From contig JAKFXY010000020.1 of assembly GCA_021731165.1 (NCBI GenBank), forward strand, positions 4,992 to 48,798: a stretch of 43,807 nucleotides of DNA. The letters are read 5' to 3'. This document shows positions 1 to 8,115 of the stretch, one piece after another. Position 1 is the stretch's first letter; each line of letters opens with the position of its first letter. Made by a program: the position numbers and the translations under genes. Source of the DNA: Acidobacteriota bacterium. GTDB taxonomy: Bacteria; Acidobacteriota; Vicinamibacteria; Vicinamibacterales; UBA2999. The notes under the pieces are model-generated. The model ran no database searches. It had not been told where the DNA came from and worked only from the letters and a program-made list of their open reading frames with translations.

Positions 1-87
1 TTGCTGCTCGCTGCGATGTCTCTGTGGCTGGCGTTTGTCTCGTTAGCGCTCATGCTGGAAGGAGACGACCAATGGAAAATGCGCTGA
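1..87 (+). CDS. 3' end of an unidentified membrane protein gene (partial)
   Basis: An open frame runs in from the left edge and ends with TGA at 85-87. Its last 28 residues are mostly hydrophobic (LLLAAMSLWLAFVSLALML) and end in a short polar tail, so it looks like the final transmembrane helix of a larger protein. It overlaps the next small gene by 16 bases, which suggests translational coupling. The family cannot be recognised from so short a piece, and a chance open frame is not excluded. Confidence 0.4.
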   Translation: MLLAAMSLWLAFVSLALMLEGDDQWKMR

Positions 88-182
88 TACTCTTCGGCGG
101 CATCGCACTGATCGCCTCGATCATCGTGCTGCTCGACTGGCTCGGACGCCGCAAGGACCGGCAGTCGAAGCTCAGTTCGTAA
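72..182 (+). CDS. Small single-pass membrane protein (36 aa)
   Basis: This gene is too short for the ORF track. ATG at 72 follows a good ribosome site (GGAAGGAG, 58-65) and opens a 36-residue frame ending with TAA at 180-182. Residues 4-22 form one hydrophobic helix (ALILFGGIALIASIIVLLDW), followed by a strongly basic tail (GRRKDRQSK), so the C-terminus should be cytoplasmic by the positive-inside rule. Its coupling to the truncated membrane gene upstream suggests a small accessory subunit of a transporter or oxidase. I do not recognise the family. Its last 11 bases overlap the 3' end of the convergent kinase gene. Confidence 0.55.
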   Translation: MENALILFGGIALIASIIVLLDWLGRRKDRQSKLSS

Positions 183-2892
183 GTCCTGCTGTCCAGTTGA
201 CGAGGACGGTGAGGGGTGCTTGGGTCCTCTCACCCGCCGGTGTCAGGACCAGAAAGCGCCGGCCGTCGGGAGAGACGCCGTACTGATCGTAGGAGCTGTT
301 CACGCTGAGCGTCGTACGGAAGAGCGCCTTCGGGGTGCCAGGCACGATACTCATCCCCGCGTTTGTCCCGGCGCTTCCGGCAGTGGTCCCGGCGGTGGTC
401 CCGACAGTGAGATCGACAGCCGTCATCGTCCCATCCAGCGCCAGGTAGAAGAGCTCTTGTCCGTCGGCACGCCATTTCGGTTGCGCGCCTCCGGAGGTGG
501 ACACGCGTACACGCTGTCCCGGCCCTGGAAACGGCTGAACGTAGATCTCGACCCGACCCGAATCCGACGAGCTGTACGCCAGCCAGCGCCCATCGGGAGA
601 TACCTGCGGTTCGTTTGCTCCGCCTGTGCGAGTGAGTTGGATTGGCGTGCCCGCAGCGGTCGACGTGCCACCAGACCGTGCATCAGCGGGCTGTGACTCT
701 CCAGGCAGCGGGAGTGCCCAAAGGCTCCCTCTGGCGCTGTAGACGAGATGTCGCCCATCACGTGACCAGTCCTCCAGCACCAGTCCTCCACCGAGTCCCG
801 AGATGAACGCGGCCTCGTCAGTGCCGTTCGCCGCCTTGCGGACGATCGATCCCTCTCCCACCGCGTAGTAGGCGAGCTCTCGCCCATCCGGAGACCAGAC
901 CGGGTCACTCCTGTCCGCCGCGAGGCGGGTGGGTGTTCCCCGCTCGGCGTCGATCACCCAGATCTCCGGTTGCGAGCGGGTGGTGCGCTGGGCAGCCACG
1001 TACGTCCCATCGTGAGAGATGACCATCTGCTGATATGGCGCCGCTTCTCCCAATGGCCGCAGACGCGCACCCGCGCGGTCGAACCAGGTCATCTGCACGG
1101 CGTCCGCCGGCGTCGATCGAAAGGAGACGACTCCGGCCGGCGACACGGCAAATGCGGTCGCCCCGCCCGTGCTCGACGTCACGTCTTCCGCGATCGACAC
1201 GACATCCCCTGACAACTGGCCTCGAGCGAGGTCGAATGGCTGTGCCAGCAAGACCGATTGCCTCACGAAGAGCAAGTATCCCGGCGGCGCAAAGAACGCC
1301 CCTGAATCCGCGGGCCCAAGCGGTGTCGCCTCGGGAGAATCCAGGGCGCCCAGAAACAGCGTGCCTGCATTGGCACCGACGTTGAGATAGACGAAGCGGC
1401 GGCCGTCCGGCAGAAAGCGCGGATACCGATGCGACGCGTCCTTGCGATTCACGTCCAAGGTCGTGGCCGGCGCGGGCTCGCCGCCCGCGGCGGACACACG
1501 CAGCACGCCACCGTCAGATCGCCCGAAGAGGATGACGCCATCGGCGTTCCAACTGCCACCGACAGCGGACGCGGCGTCGCACAGCGCCAAGGCCGATCCG
1601 CCGGACGGTGAAATCCGCTTGAGCTTGCCATCGGCGAAGAAGCCGATGAACCGGCCGTCGGGCGACCAGAACGGAGAGGTCGCGCCTTCAGTACCAGCCA
1701 GTGGCCTTGCCTCGACCGCGTCAAGCGATCGCACCCACAGCTGCGCGGGAAGACCAGGCTTGACCGCCACGAACACCATATGACGCCCATCGGCGGAAAT
1801 GGCCTGCGCGGGAGACCCAAAGGCGACCGGGAAAGCCGTACCTGCCGGCGCGGCAATGGTGAACCGAATTACCCGAGGGTCAGGCGGCGCCGGCCGCAGG
1901 TGCGGACTGATCAAAGCGGCCGCCGCAACCGCCGTGGCAAGCCCCGCGACAGACCAGGGGGCCAGCCGCATGCGTCTCGGTCGAGCAGGAGCCGCCGAGA
2001 CGGTCGCGGTGGGACTGGAGGCGCCCGAAGGTCCTTCGAGCGCAAACGCGAGATCGTGGGTGGACTGAAAGCGCGCTGCCGGATTCTTCTCGAGGCAGCG
2101 CTCGACGACACGCACGACGGCTGCCGGTACGTCGTTCCTCATCGACGCGAGCGGCGGCGGATCGTCCTTCACGATCGCCATCATCGTGTCCATCGCGGTA
2201 TCGCCCCGGAACGCCCGCTGGCCCGACAACATCTCGTAGAGCACCGCGCCAAAGGCGAAGATGTCGGCCCGGTGATCGGCCACCAGCCCCCGCACCTGTT
2301 CCGGCGCCATGTAGCCGACGGTGCCGAGCACCATTCCGGCCAGCGTGCCGGGCGGGCTCGTCGGCAGCATGCTGGCCCCAACGGCAGCCGGCTCGGTCTC
2401 TGTCAGCTTCGCGAGGCCGAAGTCGAGGATCTTGACCCGCCCGTCGGCGGTGATGAACACGTTGTCCGGCTTCAGATCGCGGTGGACGATGCCCTTGTCG
2501 TGCGCGGCGGCGAGGCCATGAGCAATCTGGACGGCGTACTCGAGCGTCTTCCGCAGCGGCAGCGGTGCGCCGGCCAGTTCCGTGCCCAGCGTCCCCCCCT
2601 CGAGCAACTCGGAAACGATGTAGGGAGACGGAGCGTCGGAACCTGGCGCCTGGTACGCGCCGATATCGTAGACCGCGAGGATGTTGGGGTGATTGAGCAC
2701 CGCGGCGGCGCGCGCTTCCTGTTCGAAACGTACCAGCCGCTCAGGATCGGCGGCGGCCGCTCCTGGCAGCACCTTGATGGCGACATCGCGGCTCAGCCGG
2801 AGATCGCGGGCACGGTACACTTCGCCCATCGCCCCAGCGCCCACGAGCGCCGCGACTTCGTAGGAACCGAGCCGCGTTCCCGCTGCCAGCAT
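172..2892 (-). CDS. Membrane Ser/Thr protein kinase with C-terminal TolB/PD40 propeller
   Basis: This is a 906-residue Hanks-type kinase fused to an extracytoplasmic beta-propeller. The kinase domain (about 10-285) has the glycine loop GAGAMGEV, Lys40 in VAIKVLP, the catalytic loop HRDLKPDN (about 137-144), DFG (157-159) and APE (196-198), so it should be active. One transmembrane helix follows (about 311-329, APWSVAGLATAVAAAALI). The rest holds PD40-type repeats such as WSPDGRFIGFF, SPDGRWLAYSSSD and VSPDGRRFLV. This architecture is typical of Acidobacteriota. The ORF track starts 68 codons upstream, but MLAAGTRLGSYEV is the usual family start and the longer version would cross the divergent gene. 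Substrate and propeller ligand are unknown. Confidence 0.93.
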   Translation of the reverse strand: MLAAGTRLGSYEVAALVGAGAMGEVYRARDLRLSRDVAIKVLPGAAAADPERLVRFEQEARAAAVLNHPNILAVYDIGAYQAPGSDAPSPYIVSELLEGGTLGTELAGAPLPLRKTLEYAVQIAHGLAAAHDKGIVHRDLKPDNVFITADGRVKILDFGLAKLTETEPAAVGASMLPTSPPGTLAGMVLGTVGYMAPEQVRGLVADHRADIFAFGAVLYEMLSGQRAFRGDTAMDTMMAIVKDDPPPLASMRNDVPAAVVRVVERCLEKNPAARFQSTHDLAFALEGPSGASSPTATVSAAPARPRRMRLAPWSVAGLATAVAAAALISPHLRPAPPDPRVIRFTIAAPAGTAFPVAFGSPAQAISADGRHMVFVAVKPGLPAQLWVRSLDAVEARPLAGTEGATSPFWSPDGRFIGFFADGKLKRISPSGGSALALCDAASAVGGSWNADGVILFGRSDGGVLRVSAAGGEPAPATTLDVNRKDASHRYPRFLPDGRRFVYLNVGANAGTLFLGALDSPEATPLGPADSGAFFAPPGYLLFVRQSVLLAQPFDLARGQLSGDVVSIAEDVTSSTGGATAFAVSPAGVVSFRSTPADAVQMTWFDRAGARLRPLGEAAPYQQMVISHDGTYVAAQRTTRSQPEIWVIDAERGTPTRLAADRSDPVWSPDGRELAYYAVGEGSIVRKAANGTDEAAFISGLGGGLVLEDWSRDGRHLVYSARGSLWALPLPGESQPADARSGGTSTAAGTPIQLTRTGGANEPQVSPDGRWLAYSSSDSGRVEIYVQPFPGPGQRVRVSTSGGAQPKWRADGQELFYLALDGTMTAVDLTVGTTAGTTAGSAGTNAGMSIVPGTPKALFRTTLSVNSSYDQYGVSPDGRRFLVLTPAGERTQAPLTVLVNWTAGLTN

Positions 2893-2902
2893 CGAGTGGC
2901 GA

Positions 2903-2908
2903 ATTATA
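2903..2908 (-). promoter_or_regulatory. -10 box (TATAAT) for the Ser/Thr kinase gene
   Basis: A perfect TATAAT lies on the minus strand 10 bases before the kinase ATG, which would give a nearly leaderless mRNA. No good -35 element is seen. It lies in the 28-bp gap between divergent genes, so the kinase promoter overlaps the start of the oxidoreductase gene. Confidence 0.45.
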
Positions 2909-2920
2909 TCGTGGCGTAAA

Positions 2921-4954
2921 ATGTCTCGTCCGATGAAGCGAGCCAAGACCTTCACCCGCGAGCATATCGTCGCCACGGCATGTCCGCTTGATTGTCCCGA
3001 CTCCTGCAGCCTCGATGTCACCGTCCAGAACGGCAAAATCACCGAGGTAGACGGTTCAAGGCTCAACCCGGTCACGGGCGGATATATCTGCGCCAAAGTC
3101 CGCCGGTTCCCGGAACGAGTCTACGGGCGCGACAGGCTGCTCTACCCGGCGGTGCGAATTGGGCCCAAGGGGTCGGCGCGATTCGAACGGGTCTCGTGGG
3201 ACACGGTGCTCGACCTTGTCGCCACTCGGATGCGGGAGGCGCGCGATCGGTTCGGCGGAGAGTCGATCCTCCCCTATTCGTACGGCGGCTCCAACGGCCT
3301 GCTGACGCAGGATACGAGCGACGCACTGCTCTTCCGTCGGCTCGGTGCCTCTCGGCTGGCGCGAACGCTTTGTGCCGCACCGACCGGCGCAGCCAACATG
3401 GCCATGTACGGCAAGATGCCGTCGGTCACCTACGAGGACTTTCCCGAAGCCCGGCTGATCATTCTCTGGGGCGTCAACCCATCCGCGTCGGGCATTCACC
3501 TAGTGCCGTACATCCGCGAGGCACGGAAGCGCGGCGCCACGCTCGTGGTCGTCGATCCGCGCACCACCCCGTTGGCGAAGCAGGCCGATATTCACCTCGC
3601 CGTGCGGCCTGGCACGGATCTCCCCGTCGCGCTCGCCATTCATCGGCACCTCTTCGAGGAGGGGCTCGCGGACGAAGCGTTCCTCTCGGCCCACACGCGC
3701 GGCGCGGACATGCTTCGCGAACGGGCGCGGCCGTGGACCTTCGATCGGGCCGCGCAGGAAGCCGGCATCGACGCTGGAGTGCTGCAACAGGTCGCGGAGA
3801 TGTACGCCGCGGCGTCTCCGGCGCTCATTCGCTGCGGGTGGGGACAGGAGAGGAACCGCAACGGCGGCAACGCTTCCCTCGCCATTCTGGGGCTGCCGGC
3901 CGTTGGAGGAAAGTTCGGCGTACGCGGCGGCGGCTACGCGATGAGCAACTCCGCGTCGTGGGGAATCACGCGGCCCTGGGTCGGCCCGGAACAAGCGACG
4001 CGGCTCGTGAACATGAACCAGCTCGGGCGCGCACTGCTCGACTACACGGACCCGCCGGTCTCGGTCCTGTTCGTCTACAACTGCAATCCGGCCGTCACCG
4101 TGCCGCACCAGCAGCGCGTGCTCGAGGGGCTTGCCCGCGAGGATCTCTTCACGGTGGTGTTCGAGCAGGTGATGACCGACACCGCGCGCTACGCCGACGT
4201 CATCCTTCCCAACACGACCTTCCTCGAGGGCTACGACATCGCCAAGGCCTACGGGCCGCTCACGATGCGACTCGCCAAGCCTGCCATTGAGCCGATTGGT
4301 GAATCGCGTTCGAACGCGGACGTCTTCGGCGACCTGCTCACGAAGCTTGGCCTGGACGACCCCTCCGATCCGAAAGGCGAGATCGAGGAGATGTTGAACA
4401 TCTTTGCGCGGCTGCCGGCGTCGATTGGCACCGAGCTTAGCGAGTCGGGTGCCGCCGCGCCGCCGTTCGAGGGACGGCCGGTGCAGTTCGGCAACTGTTG
4501 GCCGCTGACGCCCGATGCCAAGGCTGATCTCTTTCCACGGCACCTGGACTCCCTGGCACCCGCGGGGTTGTACGGCTACCAGCCCGACCCTGGCACCCCT
4601 ATGTACCCGCTGGCACTCATCTCGCCGGCCAGCAATCGCACCATCAGCTCAACACTCGCGGAGCTGCCGAGACCCGAGGTCCGGCTGTTGATGCATCCAG
4701 ACGATGCCGCGGCACGCGGGCTGACGGATGGCGACCTCGTGCGCATCTACAACGCGTTGGGCGAGGTGCGCTGCAGGGTCACGATCGGTGACACGATCCG
4801 GCCGGGCACGGTGTCGTTGCCCAAGGGGCTCTGGCGGAAACACACGGCCAACGGCTACACCGGCACGTCGCTCGTCCCTGACACGCTCACCGACCTGGGA
4901 GGAGGCGCCTGCTTCAACGACGCGCGGGCGCAAGTGGAAAGACTGGCGAACTAG
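2921..4954 (+). CDS. Molybdopterin-dependent oxidoreductase (YoaE/YyaE-like)
   Basis: This 677-residue protein belongs to the DMSO reductase superfamily and should bind a bis-molybdopterin cofactor and one [4Fe-4S] cluster. The N-terminal cluster motif is CPLDCPDSC, with a fourth Cys in GGYICAKVRRFPERVY. The catalytic domain includes ILPYSYGGSNG, WGVNPSASG and VVDPRTTPLAKQADIHLAVRPGTD. The C-terminal dinucleotide-binding domain starts around YPLALISPASNRTISST. Length and the CPLDCPDxC motif match the stand-alone B. subtilis YoaE/YyaE group. There is no Tat signal, so it should be cytoplasmic. The substrate is unknown, and the metal ligand is not obvious by eye. No electron-transfer subunit is adjacent. 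ATG at 2933 is an alternative start. Confidence 0.9.
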   Translation: MSRPMKRAKTFTREHIVATACPLDCPDSCSLDVTVQNGKITEVDGSRLNPVTGGYICAKVRRFPERVYGRDRLLYPAVRIGPKGSARFERVSWDTVLDLVATRMREARDRFGGESILPYSYGGSNGLLTQDTSDALLFRRLGASRLARTLCAAPTGAANMAMYGKMPSVTYEDFPEARLIILWGVNPSASGIHLVPYIREARKRGATLVVVDPRTTPLAKQADIHLAVRPGTDLPVALAIHRHLFEEGLADEAFLSAHTRGADMLRERARPWTFDRAAQEAGIDAGVLQQVAEMYAAASPALIRCGWGQERNRNGGNASLAILGLPAVGGKFGVRGGGYAMSNSASWGITRPWVGPEQATRLVNMNQLGRALLDYTDPPVSVLFVYNCNPAVTVPHQQRVLEGLAREDLFTVVFEQVMTDTARYADVILPNTTFLEGYDIAKAYGPLTMRLAKPAIEPIGESRSNADVFGDLLTKLGLDDPSDPKGEIEEMLNIFARLPASIGTELSESGAAAPPFEGRPVQFGNCWPLTPDAKADLFPRHLDSLAPAGLYGYQPDPGTPMYPLALISPASNRTISSTLAELPRPEVRLLMHPDDAAARGLTDGDLVRIYNALGEVRCRVTIGDTIRPGTVSLPKGLWRKHTANGYTGTSLVPDTLTDLGGGACFNDARAQVERLAN

Positions 4955-4997
4955 CCAGACCCTACAATCGGACCGGTGAGCTACGGGGCGTGTGCCG

Positions 4998-5013
4998 ACC
5001 CGCCAAAGCGGGT
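4998..5013. terminator. GC hairpin between the oxidoreductase gene and yggX
   Basis: ACCCGC and GCGGGT pair around a CAAA loop, 44 bases after the oxidoreductase stop. No T-tract follows, so termination would be weak. It lies inside the track's longer yggX ORF but upstream of the chosen start. Confidence 0.35.
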
Positions 5014-5024
5014 TACCATCGTTC

Positions 5025-5351
5025 ATGGCTCAGTGCGACCCCGCCCCCAACGACGCACCGCCGGCCGGGAACAAGAGCGGCCGGACGGTGAAATGCGTGA
5101 AGTTCCAGAAGGACATGCCGGCGCTCGACGCGGCGCCCTGGCCCGGTGAGCTCGGACAGCGCGTCTACGAGAACGTCTCGGTGGAGGCGTGGAAGCTCTG
5201 GGAGGAACGCATGAAGATGATCCTCAATGAGTACCGCCTCATGCCCTGGCAGAAAGAGGCCCAGGAGATCATCGCCAAACAGATGGAAGACTTCTTCTTC
5301 GGCGAAAGCGCGGCACTGCCGCCCGGCTACGTGCCCCAGCAGACGAAATAA
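5025..5351 (+). CDS. yggX: YggX-family Fe(2+)-trafficking / oxidative damage protection protein
   Basis: This 108-residue protein matches YggX, a small protein linked to iron handling and protection of Fe-S clusters from oxidation. Diagnostic segments are VKCVKFQKDMPAL with the conserved Cys (residue 24), PGELGQRVYENVSVEAWKLWEERMKMILNEYRL and the C-terminal MEDFFFGE...GYVPQ. The family normally begins near the Cys, so about 20 extra N-terminal residues are present here. ATG at 5025 is chosen over the track's 4992 because the longer version reads through a hairpin. A GTG at 5088, directly before KCVKFQ, is a possible shorter start. It is convergent with the ATP-grasp gene. Confidence 0.85.
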   Translation: MAQCDPAPNDAPPAGNKSGRTVKCVKFQKDMPALDAAPWPGELGQRVYENVSVEAWKLWEERMKMILNEYRLMPWQKEAQEIIAKQMEDFFFGESAALPPGYVPQQTK

Positions 5352-5364
5352 CGCGTCAAGGTAG

Positions 5365-5379
5365 CCTGAGGCCTTCAGG
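5365..5379. terminator. Short palindrome at the yggX / ATP-grasp convergent junction
   Basis: CCTGA and TCAGG pair around GGCCT, overlapping the stop codon of the minus-strand ATP-grasp gene. It is placed like a bidirectional terminator but has a 5-bp stem and no T-tract. Confidence 0.25.
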
Positions 5380-6670
5380 TCTCCCGGACCACCGTCAGTT
5401 CGCGTCCGATCTCGAAATGCAAGTGCGCGTGTGCGGCTCGCACGGCGCCCTCGGCCTCCGCCGGCACGGCGGCGTGGCCGAAGATGAACCCGAGGTAACT
5501 CCTCCCCTCCGGTAGCGGGAGCACGACGGTATCCAGCTTTGCGGTGATCCGGATTTCGTCGATGCCTCTGACGAGCCCCGCCTCCTCCACCCCTTCCACC
5601 CCTTTGTAGACGCCGAGACGTGGGATGGGGATCATCATCACCGCCGACGCCCGCGCCTCGCGCACGAACCCGCTGACGTCCTCGCCCACGGCGTGGCGCA
5701 GCAGCAGCTCTTCGAGCGAGTGAATGGCGTGCGAAGCAAGACCCGCCGATCCCGCCTCGAAGCGCAATGCCCGGGAACAGAGTCCCCCGATCGGACGGGC
5801 GGCGACCTCCAGCATGTACACCCCGTTCTCGTTGACGCGGCACTCGGCGTGGACAGGCCCATGGCGCAGTCCCAGCGCCTCGCACCCGCGGGCCACCGCA
5901 TCGGCGATCGCGGCCTGGACCGTTGCAGGCTCTCGCGAGGGAGTGACGTAGATCGTCTCCTCGAAGAACGGTCCGTCCAATGGATCCGGCTTGTCGAACA
6001 TCGCCAACACGCGCAGTGTGCCGGCCGTAAGGACGCCTTCGACGGCATACTCGCGCCCCGGAATGAACGACTCGATGATGAGCTCGTCGTGCGCGGCGTC
6101 GCGCTCGAGCTGCACGTCCGATGCCTGTAGCAGTCTCCGCACCCGCGCGCAGGCGGCCGTGAGCTCACCGGCATCGTTGACACGCACGACGCCGCGGCTC
6201 CCGGAGAGCGCCAGCGGCTTGACGACGGCCGGGTAGGTGAGCGCGGCCGCGATGGTCGCGGCATTCACCGAGACCGGGGCATGGCGGAAGTCGGGGACTG
6301 GAAGCCCTGCTCTTTTGAACGCGCGACGACTCTCGAGCTTGTTGCGACTGGCCGCGGCGGCAGAGGGAGGATTGCCGGGGAGACCAAGGCGCTCCGCCAC
6401 GAGCGCGGCCAGCACGGTGGGACGATCGCCAACAGCGAGGATCCCTGCTGGCCGCGTGCCCCCCAATCCCGCCATGACGGCATCAGCCGATAGTGCCTCC
6501 TCGTGGAAACGCACTGGAATCGCGCGATCCCACCAGGGATCGTCGAGCTGATCGCAGCGATCGCTCGCAAAGACCAGACGGATGCCGAGCCGCTCGGCCG
6601 CCTCGCCGAACGAGCGAATCTGGTAGCCGGTCGTCGTGGCGAAGAGCAGAACGGTCTTCACATCGCTCAT
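5375..6670 (-). CDS. ATP-grasp domain protein (carboxylate-amine/thiol ligase type)
   Basis: This 431-residue enzyme has the three-part ATP-grasp fold. It shows an N-terminal Rossmann-like region (TVLLFATTTGYQIRSF), a central ATP-binding region (KLESRRAFKRAGLPVPDFRH, YPAVVKPLALSGSRGV, IIESFIPGREYAVEGVL) and a metal-binding segment (HAECRVNENGVYMLEVAARPIGG). Such enzymes activate a carboxylate as an acyl phosphate and join it to an amine or thiol, as in carnosine synthase and dipeptide ligases. The substrate cannot be read from sequence. It starts 15 bp after the stop of the CCAEP-tail radical SAM gene on the same strand, so the two are almost certainly co-transcribed and probably act in one pathway. 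Confidence 0.85.
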   Translation of the reverse strand: MSDVKTVLLFATTTGYQIRSFGEAAERLGIRLVFASDRCDQLDDPWWDRAIPVRFHEEALSADAVMAGLGGTRPAGILAVGDRPTVLAALVAERLGLPGNPPSAAAASRNKLESRRAFKRAGLPVPDFRHAPVSVNAATIAAALTYPAVVKPLALSGSRGVVRVNDAGELTAACARVRRLLQASDVQLERDAAHDELIIESFIPGREYAVEGVLTAGTLRVLAMFDKPDPLDGPFFEETIYVTPSREPATVQAAIADAVARGCEALGLRHGPVHAECRVNENGVYMLEVAARPIGGLCSRALRFEAGSAGLASHAIHSLEELLLRHAVGEDVSGFVREARASAVMMIPIPRLGVYKGVEGVEEAGLVRGIDEIRITAKLDTVVLPLPEGRSYLGFIFGHAAVPAEAEGAVRAAHAHLHFEIGRELTVVRET

Positions 6671-6685
6671 CAGAGACCGCGAATC

Positions 6686-8098
6686 TCAAATGAACTTCAA
6701 GTCGTCGGCGGCCGGTTCCGCGCAGCAGTACCACGGCTCATCGAGGTAGGCCACCGAACGCGACGCGCGTCGTGCGACCTTCATCGGCGGCACGCCCGCA
6801 TGCTGTCGGGCCAACGCCGCCAGCGCATGGAACGTCTCCCCGCGAGCACCGCGGACACGGGCTCCCACCAGCCGCATGGCCGCGTCCTGCAGCGCATCCA
6901 CTCGCGCATCCGTGTGGCGCCACGGCCAGGTCAGCGACGCCGGATCGAACGCGCTGACTGAGGCCGCGATGTCCGGCAGCTCGAGCAACGGCGATCCCGA
7001 GGTCACGAGCAGTCGGATGACGAGCTGAATCGGGGCCACCTGGTCCACGAGATCCTCTTCGTCGAGCAGGTCGAGCAGCTCGACGTACCCCTCCACGGTC
7101 GTCCAGGGAGTGAAGGGCACGAACGTCGGCGAAAGCGTCAGCCCCGCCGCTCTCGTCAGCGCGACCGCCTCGAGGAAATCGGCGCGGGTGTGGCCCTTGC
7201 GCAGGTGCGCGAGCACTTCGTCGTCAATTGATTCGACCGCGCTCGTGATGAAGAGGCATCCAGTGGCCGCGAGCAGCGGCAGCATGTCGGCATGGCTCAA
7301 CAGGTGCTCGATCTTGATGGTCGCGTCATAGGTGACGCCGGGATGGGCCGTCCTAAACCGATCGAGAATCCTGCGAGCATGTGCCGGCCCGTTGAAGAAA
7401 TCAGGATCGCCAAAAGAAATATGCTGCGCTCCAGCCGCGACCTGCGCGGCAATGTCGTCCATCACCACGTCTACCGCAACGGTCCGGAACTGGCCGTTGT
7501 ACACGGGCACGATTGGGCAATGGCGACACAGGTGCTTGCAGCCGCGCGTGGCATCCGTGCTCCCGACAACCCGGGTCGAGCCATCGGGCATCACCAACCC
7601 CGCATACCGCTGAAGAGGCGGCAGCCCCGCTCGATCCGGCTGGATCAGCGTGAGTCGGGCAATGCCGCGGGCCGCGGAGTCAGTGCCTTGGGTCCGAGAC
7701 GTTGGGCCTTGAGCTTCGAGCCCTGGGCCTTGAGCCTTGGCATTTGCCGCGATCTCGACGAGCTCGGCTTCTGACTCGGGGCCGAGCACGTGCGTGACCC
7801 CCCGCTCGGTCAGCCAGTCCCGATTGAGCGGCGCGTAGAGGCCGTAAGCGGCAAGCATCGCTCCAGGGTTCAGTCGCCGCGTACGCGTGATGAGCGGCCC
7901 AGCCAGACGGGTGGCGGTGTGCATCGGGAGATAGAACGCCACGATCGACGCGTCGGCGATCTGCTGGTCCGTAAGCCGCTCGCGTGACGTGTCCACGCAC
8001 GCCGTCTCGATGCCTGCCCGGCGCAGCCATGCCGCCGGCGAGGCAAGACCGAATGGCTGACGGCCAAGGTCATAAGTGGACACGAGCAGGGCGCGCAC
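6686..8098 (-). CDS. CCAEP-tail B12-binding-type radical SAM protein
   Basis: This 470-residue radical SAM enzyme has an N-terminal Rossmann-like region of cobalamin-binding type (about 1-115, without a clear DxHxxG motif). A repeat-encoded linker follows (118-138), then the radical SAM core with CKHLCRHC (CxxxCxxC, Cys187/191/194). The core continues through GDPDFFNGP, KIEHLL and SAVESIDDEVLAHLRKGHTR. Near the C-terminus is WYCCAEP (Cys458-Cys459). This matches a family I recall as CUAEP/CCAEP-tail radical SAM proteins, in which the second position is selenocysteine in some species. Here both codons are TGC, so this is the cysteine form. The start is GTG at 8098. The reaction is unknown. Confidence 0.87.
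   Translation of the reverse strand: MRALLVSTYDLGRQPFGLASPAAWLRRAGIETACVDTSRERLTDQQIADASIVAFYLPMHTATRLAGPLITRTRRLNPGAMLAAYGLYAPLNRDWLTERGVTHVLGPESEAELVEIAANAKAQGPGLEAQGPTSRTQGTDSAARGIARLTLIQPDRAGLPPLQRYAGLVMPDGSTRVVGSTDATRGCKHLCRHCPIVPVYNGQFRTVAVDVVMDDIAAQVAAGAQHISFGDPDFFNGPAHARRILDRFRTAHPGVTYDATIKIEHLLSHADMLPLLAATGCLFITSAVESIDDEVLAHLRKGHTRADFLEAVALTRAAGLTLSPTFVPFTPWTTVEGYVELLDLLDEEDLVDQVAPIQLVIRLLVTSGSPLLELPDIAASVSAFDPASLTWPWRHTDARVDALQDAAMRLVGARVRGARGETFHALAALARQHAGVPPMKVARRASRSVAYLDEPWYCCAEPAADDLKFI
7684..7746. repeat. Degenerate 7-bp tandem repeat, 9 units, inside the radical SAM gene
   Basis: On the plus strand the sequence divides cleanly into nine heptads, with best units GGCCTTG (twice), AGCCTTG, AGCCCTG and TGCCTTG. 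Other units are more diverged. The total of 63 bp equals 21 codons, so the reading frame is kept. It encodes the Ala/Gln/Gly-rich linker AKAQGPGLEAQGPTSRTQGTD between the N-terminal domain and the radical SAM core. Confidence 0.75.
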
Positions 8099-8115
8099 CG
8101 CTCCATTATCACGTT

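Noticed and set aside
2893-3096. 68-codon extension of the Ser/Thr kinase
   Set aside because: It would overlap the oxidoreductase gene, including its cluster motif, and the family normally begins near TRLGSYEV.
4992-5024. Upstream start of yggX at 4992
   Set aside because: It would translate through a 6-bp hairpin and adds residues not found in the family; ATG 5025 is enough.
6715-6732. Selenocysteine in the CCAEP tail
   Set aside because: Both tail codons are TGC and the frame closes at a normal TGA after KFI, so no recoding is needed.
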